NCBI RefSeq assembly: GCF_004209775.1
Contig: NZ_CP035914.1
Location: 2,294,001-2,358,000 of the forward strand
Direction: 5' to 3'
Length of the DNA: 64,000 nt
Source: Synechococcus sp. WH 8101
Lineage (GTDB): Bacteria > Cyanobacteriota > Cyanobacteriia > PCC-6307 > Cyanobiaceae
Numbering within the stretch: the first letter of the stretch is position 1; every line of letters starts with the position of its first letter. Positions 1-7,450 of the stretch are shown here, piece after piece. The position numbers were made by a program, and so were the translations under genes. Under the pieces are notes generated by a model. The model searched no databases. It worked only from the letters and a program-made list of their open reading frames with translations, and was not told where the DNA came from.

Positions 1-599
1 CCGATCGCGATGCGGAGGTGCTGGGCTGGGACTGCGGTCCAGCCAACAGCCTGATCGACCTGGCGGTGGAACACTTCAGTGGCGGCAGCGAACACTTCGA
101 TGCCGATGGGCGCCACGCCGCTGCTGGCCGGGTGGAGGAGCCAGCGATCCAACGCTGGCTTCAGGAGGCCTATTTCCTGCAACCAGCCCCGAAATCAACC
201 GGACGGGAAGTGTTCGGACGGGCCGATCTCCAGCGCCGGTTGGAAGAGCTGACGCACCTCCAACCGGATGACTGCATCGCCACCCTCACCGCGTTCACGG
301 CGGCGGCGGTGGCGGCGGATCTGGAGCGGGGGGCCAGCCAGGGCCGTCCCCGCCCCCTGGAGCTGGTGGTGGCGGGCGGTGGCGGCAGGAACCCCGTGCT
401 GATGAAGGAACTGAGGCAGCGCTGTCGCGGGATCCGGGTCGACCGGAGCGACAGCCTGTCGCTGCCGGTGGAGAGCCGGGAAGCCGTGGTGTTTGCGCTG
501 CTGGCCTGGTGGCACTGGCAACGCCATCCAGGCAACGCCCCGGCCGTGACCGGCGCCAGCCGCCGGGTTGTGCTGGGGCAACGGGCTGAGCCGGCCTGA
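1..599 (+). CDS. anmK: Anhydro-N-acetylmuramic acid kinase, 3' part
   Basis: Truncated by the left edge; the frame is open from base 3. AnmK phosphorylates and opens 1,6-anhydro-MurNAc released during peptidoglycan turnover, giving MurNAc-6-P in the cytoplasm. The visible C-terminal half carries family hallmarks: a GWDCGPANSLID block (the usual D-x-GPGN element), a PPKSTGRE-like block (here APKSTGREVFG), and the late glycine-rich AGGGGRNPVLM segment of the ATPase fold. It ends just before a hairpin and is convergent with the next gene. The N-terminal nucleotide-binding region is outside the window, so completeness cannot be judged. Confidence 0.85.
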   Translation, partial: DRDAEVLGWDCGPANSLIDLAVEHFSGGSEHFDADGRHAAAGRVEEPAIQRWLQEAYFLQPAPKSTGREVFGRADLQRRLEELTHLQPDDCIATLTAFTAAAVAADLERGASQGRPRPLELVVAGGGGRNPVLMKELRQRCRGIRVDRSDSLSLPVESREAVVFALLAWWHWQRHPGNAPAVTGASRRVVLGQRAEPA

Positions 600-604
600 C
601 GCGA

Positions 605-632
605 CGCCCTGATGCTCAATCAGGGCGATTTA
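605..632. terminator. Hairpin between convergent anmK and RHH gene
   Basis: A perfect 9-bp stem (605-613 with 619-627, CGCCCTGAT / ATCAGGGCG, loop GCTCA) is followed on the plus strand by a weak T/A stretch (GATTTAAT). It lies exactly between the two convergent stop codons, so it probably ends anmK transcription. The U-tract is poor, so efficiency is uncertain. Confidence 0.55.
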
Positions 633-938
633 ATCAGGACGGTGCAAGCGCACACGGCGGGGAGCTCCCCGCAAACGTCGCGGCTGCTGGGATTCCAGCG
701 CCGAGCGGATGGTGTCCATGCGGGAAGGGCTGGAGGCGGCTTTGTCGCTTCCGGAGCTGGGCTCGCCGGCCTCATAACGCTGCACACCCTGCTGAATCAG
801 CACCTTGGCCATGTTGCTGACGGTGCGGGATTCGCGCTCAGCGAGCAAGGAGAGCCGCTGGCAGAGATCTTCGGGCAGCACAACCTGAATCCGAGGCGAC
901 TTCGGCTTCCCGCTGGAGGAGGTTTGGCGGGTAGGCAC
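630..938 (-). CDS. Ribbon-helix-helix (CopG-like) protein
   Basis: About 102 residues if translation starts at the GTG at 938. The frame is open further upstream (to an ATG at 1025), but that extension looks non-coding. The core reads SPRIQVVLPEDLCQRLSLLAERESRTVSNMAKVLIQQGVQRY. This is a typical ribbon-helix-helix pattern: a short basic beta strand, then two helices with the 'SRTVSNMAKVLI' turn. Such proteins bind DNA as dimers, often as antitoxins or autoregulators. No toxin gene is adjacent on the same strand. The C-terminal part is basic and low in complexity. No clear ribosome-binding site was found, so the start is uncertain. Confidence 0.6.
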   Translation of the reverse strand: MPTRQTSSSGKPKSPRIQVVLPEDLCQRLSLLAERESRTVSNMAKVLIQQGVQRYEAGEPSSGSDKAASSPSRMDTIRSALESQQPRRLRGAPRRVRLHRPD

Positions 939-1093
939 GACCCAGAAACAGGCAGAGCTACTCAGGAGTGTACAGAGGTGTGCAAGGGTAGTATCCAGCA
1001 CTATGCTGTACGCAGTGACCATCACTCGCCGTCATCAGGAGCGCCTTCCAGGCTCCTGGCCAGCGGTCGAGTCGCCCTCCAGCGAGGAGATCC

Positions 1094-1441
1094 ATGACCA
1101 GATCTGCGAACCCAGGCACCAACACAGGGACCAGCCGACTGACCATGCCCCCCCGCACCCGCAGTGCTGCGCGATCCAACAGCTCATCCCGATCCAACAG
1201 CCGTGCCCGTCGCAAGCAGGAGAACAGTGATGTGCTGGTCTCAGCCGTGATCAGCACCTATCTGCTCACCCATCTCCACCACGTGTTGCAACGGGCCGAA
1301 TACGGGGCCATTCAGGAAGGACGCCAGTCGCAGGCCGCCAATTACGCCCAGCTCCGCAAGGTGCTCTGCATGGATGCCCGCAGCATGGAAGACGCCTCCG
1401 CCACAGGCCTCAGGGAGAACGATCTCGACCAAGCCGCCTGA
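1094..1441 (+). CDS. Conserved-looking small hypothetical protein
   Basis: 115 residues, starting at an ATG with GAGGAG about 8 nt upstream. The N-terminal 40 residues are rich in Ser, Arg and Asn (RSNSSSRSNSRARRK) and probably disordered. The remainder (VLVSAVISTYLLTHLHHVLQRAEYGAIQEGRQSQAANYAQLRKVLCMD) looks like a helical domain. I do not recognise a family. The basic tail suggests nucleic-acid binding, but this is only inference. It is divergent from the ribbon-helix-helix gene, with about 155 bp between the two starts. Confidence 0.6.
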   Translation: MTRSANPGTNTGTSRLTMPPRTRSAARSNSSSRSNSRARRKQENSDVLVSAVISTYLLTHLHHVLQRAEYGAIQEGRQSQAANYAQLRKVLCMDARSMEDASATGLRENDLDQAA

Positions 1442-1493
1442 AGCCAAATCGCAGCGGCGTGCATAGCGTGAAAGCATCCGCTGAGGCACTGCG

Positions 1494-1721
1494 ATGGGCA
1501 ATGCAGCCGAGCTCTACCGCCGGATCGAGGCCGACCACAACCTGACCAACACCCTGTTCCGTCAGGCCCTGCAGGATCCGACCGGCGCGATCCGGGCGAT
1601 CTGCGAACTCGGTGATCGTCTCTCCCTTCCCGTGACCGCCGAGGAGGTGCGCACCCATCTCGCCAGTCTCGATGACGAGCGCACTAAGCAATGGGTGGTC
1701 AAGGCCCGGGGGGGGCTCTGA
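1494..1721 (+). CDS. Nif11-like small helical protein
   Basis: 75 residues. The pattern LFRQALQDPTGAIRAICELGDRLSLPVTAEEVRTHLASL resembles the Nif11 domain: a helix, a 'P-x-G/E' turn, then 'A..LG..L..P.T.EE...'. Nif11 domains occur alone in cyanobacteria and also form the leader part of some lanthipeptide precursors (prochlorosins). The protein ends KARGGL, so a GG pair sits at the very C-terminus with no core peptide behind it. No modification enzyme or transporter is nearby, so a stand-alone role is more likely than a peptide precursor. Its 3' end overlaps the convergent small membrane gene by 23 bp. Confidence 0.6.
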   Translation: MGNAAELYRRIEADHNLTNTLFRQALQDPTGAIRAICELGDRLSLPVTAEEVRTHLASLDDERTKQWVVKARGGL

Positions 1722-1902
1722 GCGGAGACGCCGCTGGAGCGCCGGCGGGATCCCGGGGGCGGCTTTCCGGCGCATCGGGTGAGTTCATCGCAGGCCGTCG
1801 GCTGCCCTGCCCACCGCCTGCCCAGCTGAAAAACAGCCAATAGCTCACAATCGCCAAGCCGGCTGCGACCACCAGCGCCGTCACCTGCTCCAGTCTTGCC
1901 AT
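1699..1902 (-). CDS. Small single-pass membrane protein
   Basis: 67 residues. One transmembrane helix lies near the N-terminus (about residues 7-28, VTALVVAAGLAIVSYWLFFSWA), followed by a proline/arginine-rich tail that is probably cytoplasmic and disordered. No catalytic motif is visible. The ATG at 1902 follows CACCGGCG, so there is no strong ribosome-binding site. It could be a chance open frame, but the well-formed helix directly after the initiator favours a gene. Confidence 0.5.
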   Translation of the reverse strand: MARLEQVTALVVAAGLAIVSYWLFFSWAGGGQGSRRPAMNSPDAPESRPRDPAGAPAASPLRAPPGP

Positions 1903-1981
1903 CGCCGGTGGACCCGATCGCAGTGTCCAGTCTGCCCTTCACCCCACACGGGATGATGGAACAGCGCCTGCCTCGATCACC

Positions 1982-3706
1982 GTGCTGAGACTTGAGCGCG
2001 TCAGCAAGATCTACCCAACCGGAGAGGTGCTGCGCGATGTGACCTGGGAGGTGAAACCCGGCGACCGCATCGGTCTGGTGGGCGTGAACGGCGCCGGCAA
2101 ATCCACCCAGATGCGCCTGATTGCGGGGCTTGAAGAGCCCAGCGCCGGCCAGATCATCCGCCAGGGGGACCCCCGGATCGCCTACCTGCAACAGGAATTC
2201 GACGTGGATCCGCGCCGCAGCGTCCGCCAGGAGCTGTTTCAGGCCTTCGGCGAAGCGGCAGAGGTGCTGAATCAGCAACGACAGGTCGAAGACGCCATGG
2301 CCTCGGATCGAGCTGCCGAGGACCCCGATCACCTCGATGCCCTGATCCACGAGCTGAGCGCACTCCAGACCCGCTTTGAAGCGCTGCATGGCTACGAGCT
2401 GGATGCCCGCATCGACAAACTGCTGCCCAGCATCGGCTTCTCTACGGAGGATGTGGAGCGCCCCGTCGCCGATTACTCCGGTGGCTGGCAGATGCGGATT
2501 GCCCTGGGCAAGATCCTTCTGCAGGAGCCGGATCTGCTCCTCCTCGACGAGCCCACCAACCACCTCGATGTGGAAACGATCCAGTGGCTGGAGGGTTACC
2601 TGACAGAGCAGACCGCAGCGCTGGTGGTGATCAGCCACGACCGCACCTTCCTGGATCGGGTCTGCACTCAGATCGTGAGCACGGAACGGGGCATCTCCCG
2701 CGCCTATCTCGGCAACTACACCGCCCATCTGGAGCAGAAAGCCCTGGAACAGGCCGCCACCCAGGCCGCGTTTGAACGCCAACAGAAGGAGATTGCCAGC
2801 CAGCAGGCCTACATCGACCGCTTCCGCGCCAGCGCCACCCGCAGCACCCAGGCCAAAAGCCGCGAGAAGCAACTGGACAAGGTGGAGCGGGTGGAAGCCC
2901 CGATCGAATCGGTGGCCGGCCCGAGCTTTCGCTTCCCACCGGCGCCGCGCTCCGGTGCCCAGGTGGCAGTGATCGAGAACCTCACCCTCAGCTACGGCGA
3001 TCAGATCCTCTTTCTGGGGGCGGAGCTGGAGGTGGAGCGGGGCGACCGGATTGCCTTCGTGGGCCCGAATGGCGCCGGCAAATCGACCCTGCTGCGTCTG
3101 GTGATGGGGCTGGAACGCCCGGATGAAGGCACCGCCCGCCTCGGAGACCACAACATCATCGCCAGTTACTTCGAACAGAACCAGGCCGAAGCGCTCGACC
3201 TGGGCAAGACGGTGATCGACACCATGTTTGAAGCCGTACCGGACTGGACCCAGACCCAGGTGCGTTCCCTGCTCGGGAGCTTCTGCTTCAGCAATGACAG
3301 CGTCTTCAAGGAGGTGGGCCAACTCAGCGGCGGTGAAAAAGCGCGTCTGGCCCTGGCCTTGATGTTGCTGAGCCCCTGCAATCTGCTGGTGCTGGATGAG
3401 CCCACCAATCACCTCGACATTCCCGCCAAACAGATGCTGGAGGATGCGCTCTGCCATTACGACGGCGCAGCACTGCTCGTGTCCCACGATCGGTATTTCA
3501 TCTCAAAGGTTGCGAACCGGATCGTGGAACTGCGCGATGGCGAGCTGATTCTCTATCGGGGCGACTACACCTACTACCTGGAGAAGAAAGAAGAGGAAAA
3601 GCAAGCGGCGGAAGCGGCGCTTACCGCGGCCCAGCAGGAGGCGAAGCGCCGGGCCAACCGCGAGAAGCAAAAACAGCGCCAAGAGCGGCGACGGAATTCC
3701 GCCTAA
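1982..3706 (+). CDS. ABC-F family ATP-binding protein
   Basis: 574 residues from a GTG start. There are two complete ABC ATPase domains and no membrane segment, which defines the ABC-F class; these act on ribosomes (EttA/Uup type) rather than in transport. Domain 1 has Walker A GVNGAGKST (residues 34-42), signature SGGWQMRIALGK and Walker B LLLLDEPTNHLD. Domain 2 has GPNGAGKST, LSGGEKARLAL and LLVLDEPTNHLD. An arginine/lysine-rich interdomain linker follows domain 1. The C-terminus is a charged coiled-coil-like tail (EKKEEEKQAAEAALTAAQQE), as in Uup-like members. The precise ABC-F subgroup is not assigned. Confidence 0.9.
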   Translation: MLRLERVSKIYPTGEVLRDVTWEVKPGDRIGLVGVNGAGKSTQMRLIAGLEEPSAGQIIRQGDPRIAYLQQEFDVDPRRSVRQELFQAFGEAAEVLNQQRQVEDAMASDRAAEDPDHLDALIHELSALQTRFEALHGYELDARIDKLLPSIGFSTEDVERPVADYSGGWQMRIALGKILLQEPDLLLLDEPTNHLDVETIQWLEGYLTEQTAALVVISHDRTFLDRVCTQIVSTERGISRAYLGNYTAHLEQKALEQAATQAAFERQQKEIASQQAYIDRFRASATRSTQAKSREKQLDKVERVEAPIESVAGPSFRFPPAPRSGAQVAVIENLTLSYGDQILFLGAELEVERGDRIAFVGPNGAGKSTLLRLVMGLERPDEGTARLGDHNIIASYFEQNQAEALDLGKTVIDTMFEAVPDWTQTQVRSLLGSFCFSNDSVFKEVGQLSGGEKARLALALMLLSPCNLLVLDEPTNHLDIPAKQMLEDALCHYDGAALLVSHDRYFISKVANRIVELRDGELILYRGDYTYYLEKKEEEKQAAEAALTAAQQEAKRRANREKQKQRQERRRNSA

Positions 3707-3822
3707 CAGCCACTCCTGCTGGGCGCAAGACGAAACTTCACAGATGGTTAGGCAGGAAGACTCATTTCTCTTTACCGAGCCAAACGGTGTGCATAGGCTG
3801 ACATCACTGATTCCAGCCCGCC

Positions 3823-4008
3823 ATGACATCCACGCCCCAGATCCATGCCGGCATGACTGCAACCAGCGCCGCCCATGGCTCAGAAGCCCAGCATGAACAG
3901 ACCTGGGATGCGGTGGAAACCTATTTCGAGTGCATCACCACCTGTTCTTTGGATGATGGTGAATGCATCACCCGCTGCGTCGAACAGTTACGGGACGCAG
4001 ACAGCTAA
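3823..4008 (+). CDS. Small cysteine-containing hypothetical protein
   Basis: 61 residues. A flexible N-terminal third is followed by TWDAVETYFECITTCSLDDGECITRCVEQL. This has four cysteines arranged C-x3-C-x6-C-x3-C on predicted helices, a spacing that could make a helical hairpin held by disulfides or bind metal. I recall similar short proteins in picocyanobacteria but know no function. The stop codon at 4006-4008 is only a base or two from the left end of the inserted IS element, so the coding part looks intact while its native 3' region has been displaced. Confidence 0.65.
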   Translation: MTSTPQIHAGMTATSAAHGSEAQHEQTWDAVETYFECITTCSLDDGECITRCVEQLRDADS

Positions 4009-4009
4009 G

Positions 4010-5174
4010 GAGACTCTGGAAAACCAGGGCCATTCGCGGGACAATGTCCCTGTGATCGCAGGCCAGGACTGGGTTGATGGGCGGCAAACAGCTCGGCTTC
4101 TTGGATTACGAGCTCACCACGGCCAAGAAGCAGACCAAACGGGAGAAGTTTCTCTCTGAGATGGAGGTGGTGGTGCCATGGCAGGCGCTGATCGACTTGA
4201 TCGAGCCCCACTACCCAAAGACGAGCAAGAAAGGCGGTAGGCCTCCCTATCCGTTGGCCACCATGCTGCGGATCCACCTGTTGCAGCAGTGGTATTCACT
4301 CAGCGATCCGGCCATGGAAGAGGCCCTGATCGAGGTGCCCACCATGCGCCGCTTTGCCGGCATCGAGTTGATCAGCGACCGGATCCCTGATGAGACGACG
4401 ATCCTGACCTTCCGCCACCTGCTGGAGAAGCACGATCTGGGCCAGCAGATCTTTGAGACGGTCAAAGCCCATCTCAGCACAAGGGGCATGACGATGCGCC
4501 AAGGCACGATCGTCGATGCCACCTTGATTGCGGCACCCAGTTCCACCAAGAACAAAGAAGGGAAGCGCGATCCCGAGATGCACCAGACCAAGAAGGGAAA
4601 CCAGTGGTATCACCGCTGCGCGGAAGGCTGCGCCTACGGGATGAAAGTCCATATCGGCGTCGACAAGGACTCCGGCCTGATCCATTCAGTCGTCGCCACA
4701 GCCGCCAACGTGCACGACCTCACCCCAGCGGCTGAGCTGTTGCATGGCGATGAGGAGGTCGTCTACGGCGACGCCGGCTACCAGGGCATCACTAAACGAC
4801 CTGAAATGGCGGGCCATTCAGCAGTGTTTCGGGTGGCGATGCGACCAGGCAAACGCCGAGCGCTACCTGACACTCCAGAAGGAAGGCTTGAGGATCTGAT
4901 CGAGGCTGCAAAGGCACACGTCCGCGCCAAGGTTGAGCACCCATTCAGGGTGATCAAACAACAGTTCGGCTTTCAAAAGACCCGACTGCGTGGCCTGGCC
5001 AAGAATCGATGCAAGATTAATGTGATGGCCGCACTGACCAATCTGTTTCTCGCTCGTGGCCATCTACTGGCTGCAGCATGAACACAGAACTGGTGTGGCT
5101 GTTGGGATGAACAGGGTGCCAAAAGAGAAGGCAAAGAGCCCGTAATCAGCTATCCAGGGGCTGATTCAAGTCTC
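4010..5174 (+). mobile_element. IS5-type insertion sequence
   Basis: About 1.16 kb with a single transposase gene. Candidate ends share GAGACT: left end GAGACTCTGGAAAACC from 4010, right end GAGACTTGAATCAGCC read inward on the minus strand from 5174. The inverted repeats beyond the first six bases are imperfect. I see no matching target duplication (left flank CTAAG, right flank AATGC), so the exact borders are tentative. The transposase is intact, which suggests recent arrival. The element separates the small gene at 3823-4008 from its original downstream sequence. Confidence 0.7.
4077..5081 (+). CDS. IS5-family transposase
   Basis: 334 residues from the ATG at 4077 (a TTG lies three bases upstream). 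It catalyses cut-and-paste movement of the surrounding element. It has the IS5-type N-terminal domain (GRPPYPLATMLRIHLLQQWYSLSD) and a DDE catalytic core: Asp147 in TIVDATLI, Asp232 in VYGDAGYQG and Glu287 in VEHPFRVIKQQFGF. The last matches the Y/F-R-x3-E-type signature region of the family. Length is typical and no frameshift is seen, so it should be active. Confidence 0.93.
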   Translation: MGGKQLGFLDYELTTAKKQTKREKFLSEMEVVVPWQALIDLIEPHYPKTSKKGGRPPYPLATMLRIHLLQQWYSLSDPAMEEALIEVPTMRRFAGIELISDRIPDETTILTFRHLLEKHDLGQQIFETVKAHLSTRGMTMRQGTIVDATLIAAPSSTKNKEGKRDPEMHQTKKGNQWYHRCAEGCAYGMKVHIGVDKDSGLIHSVVATAANVHDLTPAAELLHGDEEVVYGDAGYQGITKRPEMAGHSAVFRVAMRPGKRRALPDTPEGRLEDLIEAAKAHVRAKVEHPFRVIKQQFGFQKTRLRGLAKNRCKINVMAALTNLFLARGHLLAAA

Positions 5175-5249
5175 AATGCAACACAAAGGCCACGTCAGAC
5201 AACTTTTGGCGGCCCCGCGCCGCTCAAACCGGCGTTGCCCAGAGCTTCC

Positions 5250-6386
5250 CTAACGCGTTGCTGGCAACGCACTCATGTCCACGGGGGTGATGGACAGGCT
5301 GACCGGCTGACCGGCACGCAACACCTTGAGGCTGAGGGGACGGCCCACGCCATGCCGGTCGATCGCACTGACGACAGCCGCGGGGCTGGGCACCTCCGCG
5401 CCCCCGATCGCCACGATCACATCATCAACCTGAACGCCGGCCCGGGCCGCTGGTCCTCCAGGCACCAACGAACGCACCACGGCACCTGACGGAGCCGGGG
5501 CGCCAGGCCGGGGCGAGGGCACCGAGGACAGGCCGATCCCCACCATCGGATGACTGGCCCTCCCCTGCTCAGCCAGTTGACGCGCGATCGCCCGGGCCCG
5601 GTTGATCGGAATGGCGAAACCCAGGCCCGCCCCGGGGCCGGAGCGCACCAGGGTGTTGATCCCCACCACCTCGCCATTGGCATTGAGCAGGGGCCCGCCG
5701 GAGTTTCCGGGGTTGATCGCGGCATCGGTCTGGATCAGATCCAGGCGCTTGCCGGAGATGCCGAGCTGGGACACATTGCGATTGAGATTGCTGACGATGC
5801 CCAGGGTCACCGTGTTCTCCAGGCCGAAGGGGTTGCCGACCGCGATCGCCCAGTCCCCCACCTGCAGGCGGTCGGAATCCCCAAGTGGAGCTGTGGGCCA
5901 TGGACCGCTCTCGGCCAACCGCACCACCGCCAGATCGGTGAGGGTGTCCTGGCCGAGCACCCGTCCGGCGACCCGACGCCCATCCGGAAGACCCACCATC
6001 ACTTGATCGGCCTTCTCGACCACGTGGGCATTGGTCAGAACCAGGCCGGAGGCATCGAAGATGACCCCGCTGCCCTGTCCCCGCTCCACCCGGGAGCGCG
6101 GAGCGGTGGGGACCTGCGGCAATCCAAAGAAGCGCTGCAGAAAGGGATCGAGCCGAAGCCCACCAGGCAGGCCGCCCACGGCGCCCGAGGTCACGGTGCG
6201 CTGTGTGTCGAGCGTCACCACAGCAGGACCACTGCGCTGCACAGCGGCTGAGACAAACGACTGAGCCGACAGGGCCCGTGCCGAGGCGGCGGCCGCCTGC
6301 GCTGGGGGCGGCGCTGTCAGCCCCAGCGGTAGCGATGCCACCACTGCAGTGGCCCAGACCAAAGGAGCGGTGACGGATCGGGACAT
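5250..6386 (-). CDS. HtrA/Deg-type periplasmic serine protease
   Basis: 378 residues starting at the ATG at 6386; the frame continues upstream, but only this start places a signal peptide first (hydrophobic [19 protein letters not shown], then an AQA cleavage-like site near residue 31). The trypsin-like triad is visible: His121 in [12 protein letters not shown], Asp151 in [10 protein letters not shown] and Ser229 in [11 protein letters not shown]. One PDZ domain follows at about residues 285-378. With a single PDZ it resembles cyanobacterial HhoA/HhoB/HtrA proteins, which degrade or refold damaged envelope and photosystem proteins. Which paralogue it is cannot be decided here. It is divergent from the DUF2973 gene. 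Confidence 0.92.
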   Translation of the reverse strand: MSRSVTAPLVWATAVVASLPLGLTAPPPAQAAAASARALSAQSFVSAAVQRSGPAVVTLDTQRTVTSGAVGGLPGGLRLDPFLQRFFGLPQVPTAPRSRVERGQGSGVIFDASGLVLTNAHVVEKADQVMVGLPDGRRVAGRVLGQDTLTDLAVVRLAESGPWPTAPLGDSDRLQVGDWAIAVGNPFGLENTVTLGIVSNLNRNVSQLGISGKRLDLIQTDAAINPGNSGGPLLNANGEVVGINTLVRSGPGAGLGFAIPINRARAIARQLAEQGRASHPMVGIGLSSVPSPRPGAPAPSGAVVRSLVPGGPAARAGVQVDDVIVAIGGAEVPSPAAVVSAIDRHGVGRPLSLKVLRAGQPVSLSITPVDMSALPATR

Positions 6387-6530
6387 GCCCTGCAACAGCG
6401 ACGGACGAGGTTGTTTGAACGTAGGCAGAGAACCCCGCTCAACACAGTCGCAATCTCCGACCAAGCCGTGACCGAATGCGTCCACTGTGAGGCACAAAGA
6501 CGGCGATGATGGTGTCAGCCGACGTGAGTC

Positions 6531-6776
6531 ATGCTGAACAGCCTGTTTCCCCTCATCTACGGCGCCGTCTTCATCGGCCTGCTCTGGCAGGCGTTTCGGG
6601 TGATGGGCCAGGGCTTTGGAGCTGCCCGACAGCCCACCAACCGACCCTCCAGCGATCGGACCGGTCAGATCACGGTGCACCCGGAGCTCCTCGACCAGGA
6701 GGGGCGACTGACCGAGGAAGAACTGCTGACCGTGCGTTTCAGCCCTGATCAGGAATCGACCGAGAACCCCGACTGA
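6531..6776 (+). CDS. DUF2973 small membrane protein
   Basis: 81 residues. An N-terminal transmembrane helix ([21 protein letters not shown]) is followed by a soluble tail with the block [24 protein letters not shown]. This 'HPELLD-x-x-G-x-L..E.LL..RF' block is the signature I associate with cyanobacterial DUF2973. No biochemical role is known. The gene is divergent from htrA with about 145 bp between starts and is followed after 22 bp by another conserved hypothetical, so the two may be co-transcribed. Confidence 0.8.
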   Translation: MLNSLFPLIYGAVFIGLLWQAFRVMGQGFGAARQPTNRPSSDRTGQITVHPELLDQEGRLTEEELLTVRFSPDQESTENPD

Positions 6777-6798
6777 ATAAGGTTGGGAATGGTCGCCT

Positions 6799-7221
6799 GT
6801 GAACGGCGCCGGTAGGACTCTTCAGGGGGATGCCCAGTTGGATCAACGGACACGGATCGTTGCAGCGGTGATCAAGTCGGTGAAACTGCCCCCCCGCTTC
6901 CGGCTGCGCTTGCTCAAGGAAGATCCGGTCCGGTTGGAACTGAGTCTCACCCCGGCCTACGGCAAGCAGCCGATCCAGGTGGGGCTGGTGGAATCCCTCG
7001 ACCTCGTGGCACGGCGTGATCGCGAAGGTCGCATTCCAAGGGATCTTCAGGGCACCTGGGATTGGACGGTGCGACACGGCGACGTGAGCACGGGTGGCTG
7101 GAATCCCTATTTGAAAGAGGCGCTCCAGACCATGTTTGAGACGGGACTGCCGGCGATCGTCTACGAAGAATTGACCAGCGAGGAATACCACCCGGTGGAT
7201 GGTGCCCGGCACGTGCGCTGA
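6799..7221 (+). CDS. Conserved hypothetical cytoplasmic protein
   Basis: 140 residues from a GTG start. Soluble, no signal peptide or membrane helix. Recognisable segments are [32 protein letters not shown] and [42 protein letters not shown]. The composition, with alternating hydrophobics then a C-terminal helix, looks like a compact alpha/beta domain. I do not know the family function; similar proteins seem restricted to cyanobacteria. It sits 22 bp behind the DUF2973 gene. Confidence 0.65.
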   Translation: MNGAGRTLQGDAQLDQRTRIVAAVIKSVKLPPRFRLRLLKEDPVRLELSLTPAYGKQPIQVGLVESLDLVARRDREGRIPRDLQGTWDWTVRHGDVSTGGWNPYLKEALQTMFETGLPAIVYEELTSEEYHPVDGARHVR

Positions 7222-7223
7222 GA

Positions 7224-7257
7224 TGTGAAGGCGTGCACTGAGTTGTGAAGGCGTACA
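7224..7257 (+). repeat. Two direct copies of TGTGAAGGCGTRCA
   Basis: The 14-mer TGTGAAGGCGTRCA occurs at 7224-7237 and 7244-7257, start to start exactly 20 bp. It begins just after the stop codon of the preceding gene and about 70 bp upstream of a possible 34-codon frame. The two-turn spacing would place both copies on the same DNA face, as for a dimeric regulator, but a plain local duplication is equally possible. Confidence 0.5.
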
Positions 7258-7324
7258 AAGCACGACAGCGGAATGACTCAGGCAGGGCTAGACCGAAAAG
7301 AGTTCGGCCTTTAAGGTTTTCTTC

Positions 7325-7429
7325 ATGGCCACCCTTCGTCACTCCCTTGGCCCCCTGGTCCGGCTGCTCGCCGCCATGGGTGCCTTAAGCAGCATCCTCC
7401 TGTTGGGCTTGCCGAATCTGTTCAGCTGA
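7325..7429 (+). CDS. Possible 34-residue hydrophobic peptide
   Basis: ATG at 7325 with TAAGG nine bases upstream, stop TGA at 7427. It encodes a basic start (MATLRHSLGPLVRL) then one hydrophobic helix (LAAMGALSSILLLGLPNLF), the shape of a small membrane peptide. A short stem (CCGAA/TTCGG) and a CCTTTAAGG palindrome lie just upstream. It ends 21 bp before hrpB and could also be translated as a leader to it. No known photosystem or cytochrome subunit matches. Support is only the ribosome-binding site and the helix. Confidence 0.35.
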   Translation: MATLRHSLGPLVRLLAAMGALSSILLLGLPNLFS

Positions 7430-7450
7430 GTCGTCTGGATCTGAGTCGTC

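Noticed and set aside
630-1025. The RHH gene as an antitoxin of a toxin-antitoxin pair
   Set aside because: No toxin-like frame is adjacent on the same strand; the neighbouring genes are divergent or convergent and unlike known toxins.
5251-5267. GCGTTGC-TG-GCAACGC hairpin as the htrA terminator
   Set aside because: The inverted repeat lies within the last codons of htrA, has a two-base loop and no following T run.
5550-6251. A 233-codon plus-strand frame inside htrA
   Set aside because: It is a shadow of the protease gene caused by high GC content; no start context or protein family.
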